A stretch of DNA of 64,000 bases from Eubacterium sp. (GCA_017445905.1 JAFSRX010000066.1:1-64000); one strand, 5' to 3'. Positions 31,948-40,636 are shown, numbered from the stretch's first letter. Numbers and translations: made by a program. Notes: generated from the sequence alone by a model not told the origin.

Positions 31948-32965
31948 CAATGTATTCTCTAAAATTTGAAGAATAGACTGTGTTATATTCATTATCAACC
32001 CAGACGGCTTCGGCGCCGTCTGTTTTTTCTATTAAGGCTTTTCCTTCTTCAATGCTCATATTGAAAAGCGTTGTTGAAAGTGCGTCTGCTAGAGCGGAAT
32101 CCTGACAAATAACCGAAACAGAGTGCATATAATCGCTCGGATAAAGAGTTTCGGTATTTATTATATGGCAATATCTTTTGCCGTCTTTCTCAAAATAACG
32201 CTGATAATCGCCGCTTGTTACAACGCTGATATCGTGAACGCTGATAATTGCAACGCCTTTTTTATCATTTTCATTCGGGCTTTCAATTTCAACATTCCAT
32301 TTTGTTTGAGAGTCGTTATTCTTAAAACCGAAGGTACAAACATTTCCACCGAGAGAAAGCATTGCAGAAGTCCAAAGATTATCCTTTGCCCACTCGCAGA
32401 TTTCCCTTGCAACCCAGCCCTTTGCTATTGCGCCGACATCAAGTTTAAGATGCTTATCTTTGAAAAATACCGTTTTCTTTTCTTTGTTAATAACAAGAGA
32501 ATTAATATCCGTATGCGTTGCCGCCTCCCTGAGTTCGTTCTCATCGGGGAGTTTTTTTGTTTTCTGAGCGGTATGCCAGAGAGAAAGAACGGAGCCGAAA
32601 CAAATATTTGTTTTTCCGTCACTTATTTTATAAATCTCTTTTCCGTATTCAAGAAGCTCAATAATTCTTTCATCAACCTCAACGGGAGCTTTAAACGCCT
32701 TAGAATTAAGGGTTTTAAGATTGTTTATGCCGTCATATTCATCATAGATATCAAACAACTCATGATACTGCTTTAATCTTTCGTAAAACACCTTATAATG
32801 CTCGTTAAACGCCTTTTCGTCAGTATCATAAGCAGTTATCGTTGAAACCGTGTCGAAAAGCTCCGAAAAGCTCTTTGAAAAGTGCTGATTATTAAGCGGT
32901 ACGCTGCAGGAGCAGCATACCGCTGAGATTGCCAATATTAAAACTATTGATATCAGTTTTTTCAT
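31937..32965 (-). CDS. apbE: FAD:protein FMN transferase (lipoprotein)
   Basis: A 342-aa ApbE-family enzyme that transfers FMN from FAD onto Thr of target proteins via a phosphoester bond, outside the membrane. N-terminal lipoprotein signal MKKLISIVLILAISAVCCSC. Family motifs: STITAYD near residue 42, KLDVGAIAKGWVA near 172, SLGGNVCTFG near 200 and the C-terminal SALADALSTTLFNMS with the metal-binding region. It follows the rnf operon (267-bp gap). RnfG and RnfD in that operon carry the target motifs, so they are the likely substrates. Confidence 0.93.
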   Translation of the reverse strand: MKKLISIVLILAISAVCCSCSVPLNNQHFSKSFSELFDTVSTITAYDTDEKAFNEHYKVFYERLKQYHELFDIYDEYDGINNLKTLNSKAFKAPVEVDERIIELLEYGKEIYKISDGKTNICFGSVLSLWHTAQKTKKLPDENELREAATHTDINSLVINKEKKTVFFKDKHLKLDVGAIAKGWVAREICEWAKDNLWTSAMLSLGGNVCTFGFKNNDSQTKWNVEIESPNENDKKGVAIISVHDISVVTSGDYQRYFEKDGKRYCHIINTETLYPSDYMHSVSVICQDSALADALSTTLFNMSIEEGKALIEKTDGAEAVWVDNEYNTVYSSNFREYIVSA

Positions 32966-33006
32966 TGATTATAACCTTTAAGCAGAGTGAGACAAATTCT
33001 AACACG

Positions 33007-33112
33007 GTTTAAAATGGCTGATTCGCCTTATCTCTGCGTTAAATATACTCGGAATACGAAAGTATTCCTGCGTTATTTGCCTTGACCTAAGCCAAATCAG
33101 CTCATTTTAAAC
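33007..33112. repeat. Long inverted repeat enclosing a GAAA-capped hairpin
   Basis: Outer arms GTTTAAAATGGCTGATT.. (33007-33027) and GCCAAATCAGCTCATTTTAAAC-type (33091-33112) are complementary except for one bulge and one mismatch. Nested inside is GGAATAC-GAAA-GTATTCC (33051-33068). It sits in the rnfB-apbE gap, where it could stabilise or terminate the rnf mRNA, or be a MITE-like element. Confidence 0.65.
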
Positions 33113-33144
33113 TGCAAAGCACCTAAAATGTTTGAAGTTAAGAT

Positions 33145-33211
33145 GAAATTTGGATTTTGAAGTCGCGGCTTTACTCGAGTAAAGCAAGAGTGAAAAATTC
33201 AAAATTTCGCT
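33145..33211. repeat. Second nested inverted repeat in the rnfB-apbE gap
   Basis: GCTTTAC-TCGA-GTAAAGC (33168-33185) is a perfect palindrome, flanked by GAAATTT..TTTGAA and TTCAAAATTTC. It lies within 25 bases of the rnfB stop and may protect or terminate the rnf transcript. Confidence 0.6.
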
Positions 33212-33232
33212 TAAATACTGCATTTTATGCGT

Positions 33233-34042
33233 TTAGAATTTTTCTCGCTCTGCTTTAATAATTTTTACAGGACATTTTTCAACACAAAGTCCGCAGTGAG
33301 TACATTTTGAATAGTCAATTTTCGGAATATTGTTATTGAAAACGATTGCATCGCTCGGACAGTTCTTTGCACAGAGACCGCATCCGATACATCCTGCTGC
33401 ACAGGCATTTTTAACTTCCTTGCCCCTTGAAAGCGAAGAGCACTGAACTCTTTGCTGAGAGGACGCAGGAATGATTTCAATTAAGTGATGAGGACAGATT
33501 TTTACGCACTTTCCGCAAGCAACGCACATATCCTCATCAACAACAGCCTTTTTGTTGATAATTCTTATTGCCTTCTGGTCGCAGACTCTTGCACAGGAGC
33601 CGAGCCCGATACAGCCGAACTTGCAGGCATAGGGGCTTGTTCCGGGAAGCATAGCAGCATAAACGCAACTGTCTATTCCAAAATAATTATAGTCCTCATT
33701 CTTCTTTTCAATCGTTCCGTCGCATTTAACATAGGCAACCATTCTCTCAAGCTCGCCGAGCTCCTGACCCATAATTGCAGCGATTTTCTGAGCAACGGGA
33801 GCACCGCCGACAGGGCAGGCAGAAACCGCAGCCTCACCCGAAGCAATAGCCTTTGCACAGGCATCGCAGCCTGCAAATCCGCATCCGCCGCAGTTACTTC
33901 CGGGTAGCTCTTCCCTGATTGCTTCTTCTCTTTCATCAACCTCAACCTTGAAGGCTTTTTCGGCAATCGAAAGGATAATGCCGATAATGAGTGCAACCAC
34001 TGAAAGAACAACAATGGCAGTGATAATTTCAGTTGTATTCAT
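33233..34042 (-). CDS. rnfB: Rnf complex electron-transport subunit B
   Basis: A 269-aa iron-sulfur subunit that passes electrons from reduced ferredoxin into the Rnf complex. One N-terminal membrane helix (about 7-27), then the CGGCGFAGCDACAKAI cluster motif (near 51-65), an RnfB-type segment, then four 4Fe-4S-type cysteine groups: CIGLGSCARVC, CVACGKCVKICP, CIGCGLCAKNCP and CTHCGLCVEKCP. Last gene of rnfCDGEAB; 12 bp after rnfA, with a GGAGGTGCC ribosome site. Confidence 0.96.
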   Translation of the reverse strand: MNTTEIITAIVVLSVVALIIGIILSIAEKAFKVEVDEREEAIREELPGSNCGGCGFAGCDACAKAIASGEAAVSACPVGGAPVAQKIAAIMGQELGELERMVAYVKCDGTIEKKNEDYNYFGIDSCVYAAMLPGTSPYACKFGCIGLGSCARVCDQKAIRIINKKAVVDEDMCVACGKCVKICPHHLIEIIPASSQQRVQCSSLSRGKEVKNACAAGCIGCGLCAKNCPSDAIVFNNNIPKIDYSKCTHCGLCVEKCPVKIIKAEREKF

Positions 34043-34054
34043 ATTGGCACCTCC

Positions 34055-34636
34055 TTATTTCGGCAGAACGCCGAAGCCGTAAAAAGCAATCGACATAAGG
34101 CAGGCTGTAAGCAAAACAGCGGGAGTGCCTCTGAACGCTTCGGGGAAATCGTTTGTTTCTGTTTTTTCTCTGATTCCTGCCATAATAACTATTGCAACGC
34201 AGAAACCGACTGCTGTTCCGAAGCCCGAAACAACGCTTGTTACGAAGTCATATTCCTTCTGAACGTTTGTGAGCGCAACGCCTAGAACAGCACAGTTTGT
34301 TGTTATAAGCGGAAGATAAACTCCGAGAGCTCTGTAAAGCGGAGGAACGAATTTCTTTAAAAACAGTTCAACAAGCTGAACTAAAAACGCAATAACCATA
34401 ATGAAAACGATTGTTTTCAGATAGGTTAAATTGAATTTTTCAAGAATATTTGTATAAAGAAGTGAAGCAACAGCCGAAGCGATTGTTATAACAAAGATAA
34501 CTGCTCCACCCATACCTGCTGCAGTTTTAACATTTCTTGAAACGCCGAGGAACGGGCATATTCCGAGGAACTGCGATAAAACAACATTGTTAACCAAAGC
34601 GGTTGAAATCAAAACAAGAAATAAAGTATTAGCCAT
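34055..34636 (-). CDS. rnfA: Rnf complex membrane subunit A
   Basis: A 193-aa six-helix membrane protein, homologous to RnfE/NqrE and part of the ion-translocating core. Signature VLISTALVNNVVLSQFLGICPFLGVS with the buried Cys that helps bind an Fe-S centre, and PLITTNCAVLGVAL. ATG 34636 overlaps the rnfE stop by 8 bases, with AAGGAGG in rnfE as ribosome site; the upstream TTG is not needed. Confidence 0.96.
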   Translation of the reverse strand: MANTLFLVLISTALVNNVVLSQFLGICPFLGVSRNVKTAAGMGGAVIFVITIASAVASLLYTNILEKFNLTYLKTIVFIMVIAFLVQLVELFLKKFVPPLYRALGVYLPLITTNCAVLGVALTNVQKEYDFVTSVVSGFGTAVGFCVAIVIMAGIREKTETNDFPEAFRGTPAVLLTACLMSIAFYGFGVLPK

Positions 34637-35303
34637 CGTTTTCAACCTCCTTCATCGGACATGTTGAGCAGTCTCCGCCGCAGCCGCCGTTACCCTTTAC
34701 GTGGCGGTTTGCACCCTTGAGTTTGAGTTTATTCTGAAGCGCACATAGAAGTGCAAGAATAAGGAATGCACCCGGAGCCATAACGAATATTGAAATCGGC
34801 TCATATGATTTCGGCATAATCTGCAGGCCGAAAATAGTTCCGTTTCCGAGAAGCTCACGAATAACACCGATTGCCGTTAAACCGATTGTAAAACCGAGTC
34901 CGATTCCAACACCGTCGAAAATCGAAAGAATGGCGTTATTCTTATTTGCATATGATTCCGCTCTGCCGAGAATAATGCAGTTAACAACAATCAGAGGAAT
35001 ATAGATTCCGAGACTGTCGTAAAGCGGTTTAACATATGCGTGCATAACCATTTCAATTATTGTTACGAACGAAGCAATAATTGTTATATAAACGGGAACA
35101 CGAACACCTTCGGGAATGATTTTTCTCAGAAGAGAAATCATAAAGTTCGATAAAACGAGAACAACCAATGTTGCGAATCCCATTCCGATACCGTTTTTTG
35201 CGCTTGTTGTTACTGCAAGGGTGGGACACATTCCGAGCATAAGCACAAAGGTCGGATTTTCTTTAACAATACCGTTATAAAGTCTTTCAATAATACCCTT
35301 CAT
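34629..35303 (-). CDS. rnfE: Rnf complex membrane subunit E
   Basis: A 224-aa six-helix protein paralogous to RnfA. N-terminal NPTFVLMLGMCPTLAVTTSAKNG, LIVVNCIILGRAE and GVGIGLGFT are family hallmarks. The C-terminus has a Cys-rich extension (GGCGGDCSTCPMKE) that is common in clostridial RnfE and may bind metal. ATG 35303 follows AGGGGAG in the end of rnfG; an in-frame extension inside rnfG is rejected. Confidence 0.95.
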   Translation of the reverse strand: MKGIIERLYNGIVKENPTFVLMLGMCPTLAVTTSAKNGIGMGFATLVVLVLSNFMISLLRKIIPEGVRVPVYITIIASFVTIIEMVMHAYVKPLYDSLGIYIPLIVVNCIILGRAESYANKNNAILSIFDGVGIGLGFTIGLTAIGVIRELLGNGTIFGLQIMPKSYEPISIFVMAPGAFLILALLCALQNKLKLKGANRHVKGNGGCGGDCSTCPMKEVENDG

Positions 35304-35308
35304 ATATC

Positions 35309-35905
35309 TCACTCCCCTTTCAGCTGAGAATTCCACATATCAATTGCGGCGTTAACGGCATTCGTTGTTGCTGTTGTTGTTATTGTTGCGCCGCTGATTG
35401 CGTCTATCTCATTATTATCACGGTTTGCGCCTGTTTTTGAAAACTCGATATGACTAAGCGCCGAAAGATCTGAGAACTGAGAGGCATACTCATCTTCCAT
35501 TGACTTTGCGCCAAGACCCGGAGTTTCGCTTGCTGCAATAACCTTAAAGGCTGTTACTTTGCCCTCATTTGTTATTCCAACAGCTATCTGAACATCTCCG
35601 CCGTAGCCGTTTTTAGAAGTTACATCAAAAACATAGCCAAGCTTTTGTTTATCCGAGGAATTTGCCTGTAAAACAGTGTTGATAACTATTGTTTCATCCT
35701 CGGGTTTAAAGTCGAATTTCTGTTCTTCAAATGCAGAAGCATCCGAAAATACACTTTGATAAACCTCGTTTCTTGCCTGAGCTTCGGCATCTGCGATTTT
35801 ACCCATTGTCACCTGATTAAGCACTGCAAGAAGAGCAACTGAAATGAGTGCAACAACAAAGAGGACCGAAATGTTTTTAAAAGCGTTTGATTTACTTTTT
35901 GCCAT
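35309..35905 (-). CDS. rnfG: Rnf complex FMN-binding subunit G
   Basis: A 198-aa protein with one N-terminal membrane helix (about 10-30) and an extracytoplasmic FMN-binding domain. ETPGLGAK and the ApbE target motif DAISGAT near residue 170 are present; the Thr should carry covalent FMN. It moves electrons between RnfD and the Fe-S subunits. Its ATG overlaps the rnfD end by 14 bases, with GGAGGA as the coupled ribosome site. Confidence 0.95.
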   Translation of the reverse strand: MAKSKSNAFKNISVLFVVALISVALLAVLNQVTMGKIADAEAQARNEVYQSVFSDASAFEEQKFDFKPEDETIVINTVLQANSSDKQKLGYVFDVTSKNGYGGDVQIAVGITNEGKVTAFKVIAASETPGLGAKSMEDEYASQFSDLSALSHIEFSKTGANRDNNEIDAISGATITTTATTNAVNAAIDMWNSQLKGE

Positions 35906-36875
35906 TGTCTTCGTCCTCCTTCTTTAATTTTTTAAACCATGTTTCTCTTTCGCATCCGAACGGACGGGAAACGGTTTTGTTTTCAATCAGCGGAACAAGA
36001 AGGTTTCCGATAATTATTGCATATGAAACGCCTTCCGCAGTTGAACCGAGAGTTCTGAAAAGTGCTGTTAAAAGACCAATTACAAGTCCGAAAACAATCT
36101 GACCTTTAACGGTTACGGGACTTGTTACATAGTCGGTTGCCATAAAGAACGCACCAACAAGAAGTCCGCCCGAAAGAAGTTCACCGAGAAGATAATATCC
36201 GAAATCGGCATTAGCAGGTGTTCCTTGAACAAGCTTTATAAATGCAATAATTGCAATAGTTGAAATAATATATGTAAGAGGAATACGAAGCGAAATAACT
36301 CTTCTTATAACGAGATACGCAGCGCCGATAAGAATTGCAAGGGCAGAAACCTCACCTATACATCCACTATGGAATCCGAAAAACAAATCCTTTAAATCAA
36401 CTGTTCCGCCGTCTTTTAACACTGCAAGAGGGGTTGCAGTTGAAACGCTGTCAACAGCAAAATTCGTCATTCTTGCCGTAAACGAAATCATAAGGAAACA
36501 ACGACCTGCAAGAGCGGGATTCATAAAGTTCTGACCCAAACCGCCAAAGAGCATTTTAACAACGATAATTGCGAATGCGCTTCCTAAAATCGGCATCCAC
36601 CAAGCCGCTGTAGGCGGAAGGTTAACTGCAATTATAAGTCCTGTAACAAGTGCGCTCCAGTCGAAAACAGTTATCGGTTTTTTCATAAGGAACTCATAGA
36701 GCGCTTCAAAGCCAACACAGGAAGCAGCGGATACAAGAATCAAAACAAGTGCATTAACTCCGAACTGATATACGCCGAAAGCAAGAGTAGGAACAAGTGC
36801 TATTGCAACATCGCGCATTATTGATTTTGTTGAGCTTTTATCCCTGACGTGAGGGGAAACCGAAACATTATACAT
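35892..36875 (-). CDS. rnfD: Rnf complex membrane flavoprotein subunit D
   Basis: A 327-aa polytopic protein (NqrB/RnfD family). Begins YNVSVSPHVRDKSSTKSIMRDV; GGLGQNFMNPALAGRCFLM near residue 113 and the flavinylation motif DSVSTATPLAVL near 143 mark the family. The Thr of STAT is the expected ApbE-attached FMN site. The C-terminal part TAEGVSYAIIIGNLLVPLIE is typical. Starts 3 bp after rnfC. Confidence 0.95.
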   Translation of the reverse strand: MYNVSVSPHVRDKSSTKSIMRDVAIALVPTLAFGVYQFGVNALVLILVSAASCVGFEALYEFLMKKPITVFDWSALVTGLIIAVNLPPTAAWWMPILGSAFAIIVVKMLFGGLGQNFMNPALAGRCFLMISFTARMTNFAVDSVSTATPLAVLKDGGTVDLKDLFFGFHSGCIGEVSALAILIGAAYLVIRRVISLRIPLTYIISTIAIIAFIKLVQGTPANADFGYYLLGELLSGGLLVGAFFMATDYVTSPVTVKGQIVFGLVIGLLTALFRTLGSTAEGVSYAIIIGNLLVPLIENKTVSRPFGCERETWFKKLKKEDEDNGKK

Positions 36876-36878
36876 TGA

Positions 36879-38216
36879 TTATTTTCCCCCTTCCTGCTGC
36901 TTAGCACGTAACTCGCGAACTTTAACTTTTCCGAGTTTAAACATCTGAGTAAGCGGAATTTTCGCAGGACAGCCATAGGAACAGCAGCCGCATTCAATAC
37001 ATTCCATTCCGCCTATTCTTTCAAATTTTTCAATATCATCATCCTTGATTGCCTTGCCCATAAGCTGAGGAACAAGCATCTGGGGACATGCCTTTGCACA
37101 TCTTCCGCAGTGAATACAGGGCGTTTCAACAATGTTTGCAACATCATCGTGTATGTAAGCAAGAATTGATGAAGAGGTTTTGGTAACGGGAACATCGAGA
37201 GAAGCCATTGCAAAGCCCATCATCGGTCCTCCCGAAATGAATTTTGAAACATCCTCTTTTGCTCCGCCGCACTGTTCAAGAAGATAGCTGTGGCTGATAC
37301 CCAGCGGAACATCAACATTACAGGGAGAATTAACGCCCTCGCCCGTTATTGTCATAACCCTGTGGATAAGCGGAACATTGTTATAAACCGCTTCGCTGAT
37401 TGCAACACAGGTTGCAGTGTTCAGAACAACACAGGAAGCGTCTGCAGGAAGCATACGGGAATTTATCTTTCTTCCCGTTACAGCATAGATAAGCTGTCTT
37501 TCACCGCCCTGGGGATACTTTGTTTTAAGCGGGCAAACATCAATTTTTTCTTCATCCTTAACCATTATCTGAAGAAGTTTTACGGCGTCGGGCTTATTAT
37601 CTTCAATTCCGATAATCGCCTTTGCTGCAGGAAGAGCAATAAGGGCAGCTTTAATTCCCTTGATAACGTCCTGCGCTCTTTCAATAATAAGGCGATAGTC
37701 AGATGTTAAATAGGGCTCGCATTCAGCAGCGTTGATGATAAGAGTATCAACATCATCGGCGTTTTTCGGTGAAATTTTAACTCCCGTCGGGAAGCCTGCA
37801 CCACCCATACCGACAATGCCTGCATTTTTAACAATATCGATAATATCTTCTTTTGTTAAGCCGTCAAGCGTTCTATCTACACTATAGCCTTCAACAGCTT
37901 CATCCTCAAAATCATTCTGTATGATTATTGAATCAACCGAAGCGCCGTTTGTTAAGCTGCGTTTTTCAATCTTTTTAACAGTTCCGGAAACAGAGCTGTA
38001 TATAGGGGAGGAAATAAATCCGCCCGCCTCGGCAATAAGCTGACCCTTGAGCACCCTGTCGCCAACGGCAACAACGCTTTTTGCAGGAGCGCCTATATGC
38101 TGAGATAGGGGAAACACCATAATCTCTTCGGCAGGAATAGTTTTAATCGGGCAATCCGCCGCATAATCTTTTCCTCCGAAGGGATGAACGCCCCTTCTGA
38201 AAGTTCTTTGCTTCAT
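36879..38216 (-). CDS. rnfC: Rnf complex NADH-binding subunit C
   Basis: A 445-aa peripheral subunit that oxidises or reduces NAD(H) with FMN and hands electrons to Fe-S centres. N-terminal HPFGGKDYAAD, a lipoyl-like hammerhead (VGDRVLKGQLIAEA), the Rossmann/FMN region GMGGAGFPTGVK near residue 136, NAAECEPYLTSDYRL, SLBB-type segment, and two C-terminal 4Fe-4S motifs CIHCGRCAKACPQML and CIECGCCSYGCPAKIP. First gene of the operon, preceded by a 17-bp-spaced promoter and a Rex-like dyad. Confidence 0.96.
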   Translation of the reverse strand: MKQRTFRRGVHPFGGKDYAADCPIKTIPAEEIMVFPLSQHIGAPAKSVVAVGDRVLKGQLIAEAGGFISSPIYSSVSGTVKKIEKRSLTNGASVDSIIIQNDFEDEAVEGYSVDRTLDGLTKEDIIDIVKNAGIVGMGGAGFPTGVKISPKNADDVDTLIINAAECEPYLTSDYRLIIERAQDVIKGIKAALIALPAAKAIIGIEDNKPDAVKLLQIMVKDEEKIDVCPLKTKYPQGGERQLIYAVTGRKINSRMLPADASCVVLNTATCVAISEAVYNNVPLIHRVMTITGEGVNSPCNVDVPLGISHSYLLEQCGGAKEDVSKFISGGPMMGFAMASLDVPVTKTSSSILAYIHDDVANIVETPCIHCGRCAKACPQMLVPQLMGKAIKDDDIEKFERIGGMECIECGCCSYGCPAKIPLTQMFKLGKVKVRELRAKQQEGGK

Positions 38217-38253
38217 AACCTCTTTCCTTCCAAATTATATTAATGCAATTTAT

Positions 38254-38282
38254 ATTTTAACTTATATATATAAAAAAATCAA
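38254..38282 (-). promoter_or_regulatory. rnf operon promoter
   Basis: Minus strand: TTGATT (38277-38282), 17 bp, TAAAAT (38254-38259), 38 bases before rnfC. Confidence 0.75.
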
Positions 38283-38285
38283 TTA

Positions 38286-38303
38286 TTGATAATAATTTAT
38301 CAA
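38286..38303 (-). promoter_or_regulatory. Rex-like operator upstream of rnf
   Basis: Perfect dyad TTGATAA-TAAT-TTATCAA (38286-38303), three bases upstream of the -35. The clostridial Rex consensus is TTGTTAA-N4-TTAACAA; this site differs by one symmetrical base per arm. Rex senses NADH/NAD+, which would suit an NADH-ferredoxin module. The match is direct; regulation is inferred. Confidence 0.55.
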
Positions 38304-38392
38304 AATTTACTAAAAATTACGTCCCAAGCTGCACGACTCACGAAACTATAATAGCCGTGCGCAACGCCCGACAACGCGCAACTTTATTTTTT

Positions 38393-38431
38393 GAGCGAAG
38401 CGAGTAACCTCAATTCGTAATTCGTAATTAA
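38393..38431 (+). repeat. Head/tail intergenic element
   Basis: Head GAGCGAAGCG (38393-38402) and tail AATTCGTAATTCGTAATT, running into the terminator hairpin of the beta-helix gene. Upstream, GCGCAAC occurs twice (38359 region and 38375-38382). Confidence 0.6.
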
Positions 38432-38467
38432 AACAGCGGGTATCCCCGAAAGGATGCCCGCTGTTTT
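38431..38467 (-). terminator. Terminator of the beta-helix membrane protein gene
   Basis: AAACAGCGGGTATCC pairs with GGATGCCCGCTGTTT (38431-38466, one internal mismatch) around a CCGAAA loop, 27 bp after the stop codon. Confidence 0.78.
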
Positions 38468-38493
38468 TATATTGGAGGTATCGTGAAAACTTT

Positions 38494-40491
38494 TTAGTTA
38501 ATTGCTTTGCCGTTAACATAGAGCTTATATCCGTTAAAATTGATATTGCTGTTTGTGGTATCGGCATTTTCAAGCGAGGTAACATAGCTATCGCCCGTTA
38601 AGGTTATTGTTGAATCCTTATCAAGACTCAGGCTTATTTCCTTTGCTGAGTTATCACCGTTGATTGTTCCCTCATAGCTTGATTTTGTTAAGCTGATTTT
38701 AGCAGTTGAAATATTATCAACCTCGATATTGCCTTTAAGTGTTTGATTTGTTGCATTTAAAGTAACATTTCCGCCGTTTGAGCCTTCGTTACCCCACTCG
38801 CTTGTTCCCTTTGCATTGAGAAGAACGCCGCTGCCGAAGGAGAGCTTTGTGTTAGTAAGATTAATTTCAGCGTCGGTATTTGTTACAAAGAACATCGGAG
38901 CTGATTTATAGTAATCGCTGTTAGACATAACTGAGAGTGATGAATCTTTGGCTGTAAAGGTTCCTTTTCCCTCGGAAGCGTCGCCGCTCATTGACTGATA
39001 AATCATAACGCCTGCAACATCAACATCGCCCCTGTTGCCTGCTCCGCTTGCTTTAAGAGTTGAATTTGTTATAGTAGCTGAGTTCTTGCCCTCGATAACA
39101 ACATTCTGTGAGCCGTTTGCTGTTCCCACCGTATTATCTATGCTGATATCGCCCGTTGAATAGATTATCGGCGAGCCTGCGCCATTGGTTTCGAGTGTTG
39201 AATTATTTGCAATAACTGTTCCCTCGCCTCTGTCGGTTGCAAGGGTTGCACAAGAACCGCCCTGAGTTGTTATAGTAACATTGTCCGCTTCAATATATCC
39301 GCCATAAGTTGCATCAAGTCCTCTTGAAGACCTTTCAGCGCTTGTTGTTATTGTTGAATCGGAAATATAGATTTTTGAATTTTCACCCGTTGAGAAAACC
39401 GCATTACTTCCGCTTGCATTCGTTGAAATCTTTGCGTTTTTAATAGTTGCGCTTGAGTTTTCCTGAACAAGAATTCCTGCGTTAACTCCGCTGAATTCAG
39501 AACTTTCAGTGCTTGAACTGTCACCTGATTTTTTGTCAACTGTTGCACCGCTTATTGTTGCATTCGCGCCGTTGGTAACGAGTATCGGGCTTTCGTCGCT
39601 TGTTGTTGAAGTATATGTTCCGTTGAGAGTCTCATCCTCACCATCTACAGTTGTTGCACCGCTTGCCGAAACATCTGAGGAAGAATTCTGTCCTCCCGGC
39701 ATCTGCTGACTCTGAGATGTTGAATTATCCGCTGAGAGCTTCTGTGCAATCGCAGTATGACCAACAGTCAGTGCCGAGGTTGCAATTATTAACGAAAGCA
39801 GATAAATCAAGACTTTATCAGAGCTTCTGAAGGTTTCTTTAAAGCTCTTCTTGTTAAAATGCGACATAATGAGATATAACAGAAGAAGAGATATCAGAAG
39901 GCTTTCGCAGGCGAATAATACATAGTATTTTGTGCTGAGTTTATTTGATGAACTGCTCTGCTGTGCATTTGTCATTTCCGGCGGCTGATTTGATGAACTG
40001 CTACCGTTCTCACCGCTTGGCATTTCAGGCGGCTGATTTGATGAATCACTGCTGTTATCGCCACTCGGCATTTCGGGTGGTTGATTTGATGAATCGCTAC
40101 CGCTGTCACCGCTCGGCATTTCGGGTGGCTGATTCGATGAATCGCTGCTGTTATCGCCGCTCGGCATTTCAGATGGCTGATTTGATGAATCGCTGCCGGT
40201 CTCGCCGCTTGGCATTTCAGGTGGCTGATTTGATGAATTATCTCCGCCTGTGCTTGTTGTCTGAGCAGACTGGCTGTTTGAATCAGTGCTTTGACTTTCC
40301 GAAGAACTATCTGCTCCCTGCATGTCGCCGGACGGCATTTGCATCTGCACCTGGGTTGTTGAAGTTTGGGTATCATTTTTTGCATAGTCCATTGTGAAAT
40401 ATGAGCCAACGCCTATTGCAACAATCATCAGCACCATAATCACGTTTTTGAATGCTCTGCCTGTTTTTTTGGTTTTATAGGTATTTTTCAT
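38494..40491 (-). CDS. Ser-rich repeat membrane protein with beta-helix ectodomain
   Basis: A 665-aa protein. A membrane helix near residues 15-33 is followed by a Ser/Gln/Pro-rich stalk with 16-aa repeats SSNQPPEMPSGDxxxD (about 83-180). Two more helices are near 192-212 and 226-250. The rest (about 265-665) is a predicted right-handed parallel beta-helix with recurring short turns (SATIKNAKIST, SKIYISDSTITTS, YIEADNVTITT, ATITNSTLKASG, SSYEGTING). It looks like a surface adhesin or polysaccharide-binding protein displayed from a three-helix anchor; similar proteins are often annotated carbohydrate-binding in Clostridia. No catalytic motif seen. Start supported by AAAGGAG. Confidence 0.8.
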   Translation of the reverse strand: MKNTYKTKKTGRAFKNVIMVLMIVAIGVGSYFTMDYAKNDTQTSTTQVQMQMPSGDMQGADSSSESQSTDSNSQSAQTTSTGGDNSSNQPPEMPSGETGSDSSNQPSEMPSGDNSSDSSNQPPEMPSGDSGSDSSNQPPEMPSGDNSSDSSNQPPEMPSGENGSSSSNQPPEMTNAQQSSSSNKLSTKYYVLFACESLLISLLLLYLIMSHFNKKSFKETFRSSDKVLIYLLSLIIATSALTVGHTAIAQKLSADNSTSQSQQMPGGQNSSSDVSASGATTVDGEDETLNGTYTSTTSDESPILVTNGANATISGATVDKKSGDSSSTESSEFSGVNAGILVQENSSATIKNAKISTNASGSNAVFSTGENSKIYISDSTITTSAERSSRGLDATYGGYIEADNVTITTQGGSCATLATDRGEGTVIANNSTLETNGAGSPIIYSTGDISIDNTVGTANGSQNVVIEGKNSATITNSTLKASGAGNRGDVDVAGVMIYQSMSGDASEGKGTFTAKDSSLSVMSNSDYYKSAPMFFVTNTDAEINLTNTKLSFGSGVLLNAKGTSEWGNEGSNGGNVTLNATNQTLKGNIEVDNISTAKISLTKSSYEGTINGDNSAKEISLSLDKDSTITLTGDSYVTSLENADTTNSNINFNGYKLYVNGKAIN
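39972..40245. repeat. 48-bp coding minisatellite
   Basis: Five to six tandem copies of a 48-bp unit inside the beta-helix protein gene, each encoding 16 residues with the invariant core NQPPEMPSG. Units differ at silent and Gly/Asn/Ser positions, so copy number may vary between strains by slippage or recombination. Confidence 0.85.
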
Positions 40492-40577
40492 AATGTTTAC
40501 TCCTTTCGGCTATCGCCTTTGTTGAGCACATAATAAATCGCATACCTTAAACGAAGATTAAAGATAAAAAATTTTCT

Positions 40578-40606
40578 GAGCGAAGCGATAATCCGAAATT
40601 CTCAAA
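40578..40606 (+). repeat. Head/tail intergenic element (short tail)
   Basis: Head GAGCGAAGCG (40578-40587), spacer ATAATCCG, then AAATTCTCAAATA, running into the next terminator. Confidence 0.5.
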
Positions 40607-40609
40607 TAA

Positions 40610-40636
40610 AAAAAGCGTCAGCCTGTGACACTTTTT
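40610..40636 (-). terminator. Terminator of the kinase-like gene
   Basis: AAAAAGCGTCA (40610-40620) pairs with TGACACTTTTT (40626-40636) with one wobble. On the minus strand it is followed by a T-run and overlaps the stop codon of 40635-41459. Confidence 0.72.

Noticed and set aside
39972-40409. Arg/Gln-rich open frame opposite the minisatellite
   Set aside because: It is an out-of-frame reading of the repeat gene on the same strand. The real frame has a membrane-protein design and a ribosome site.
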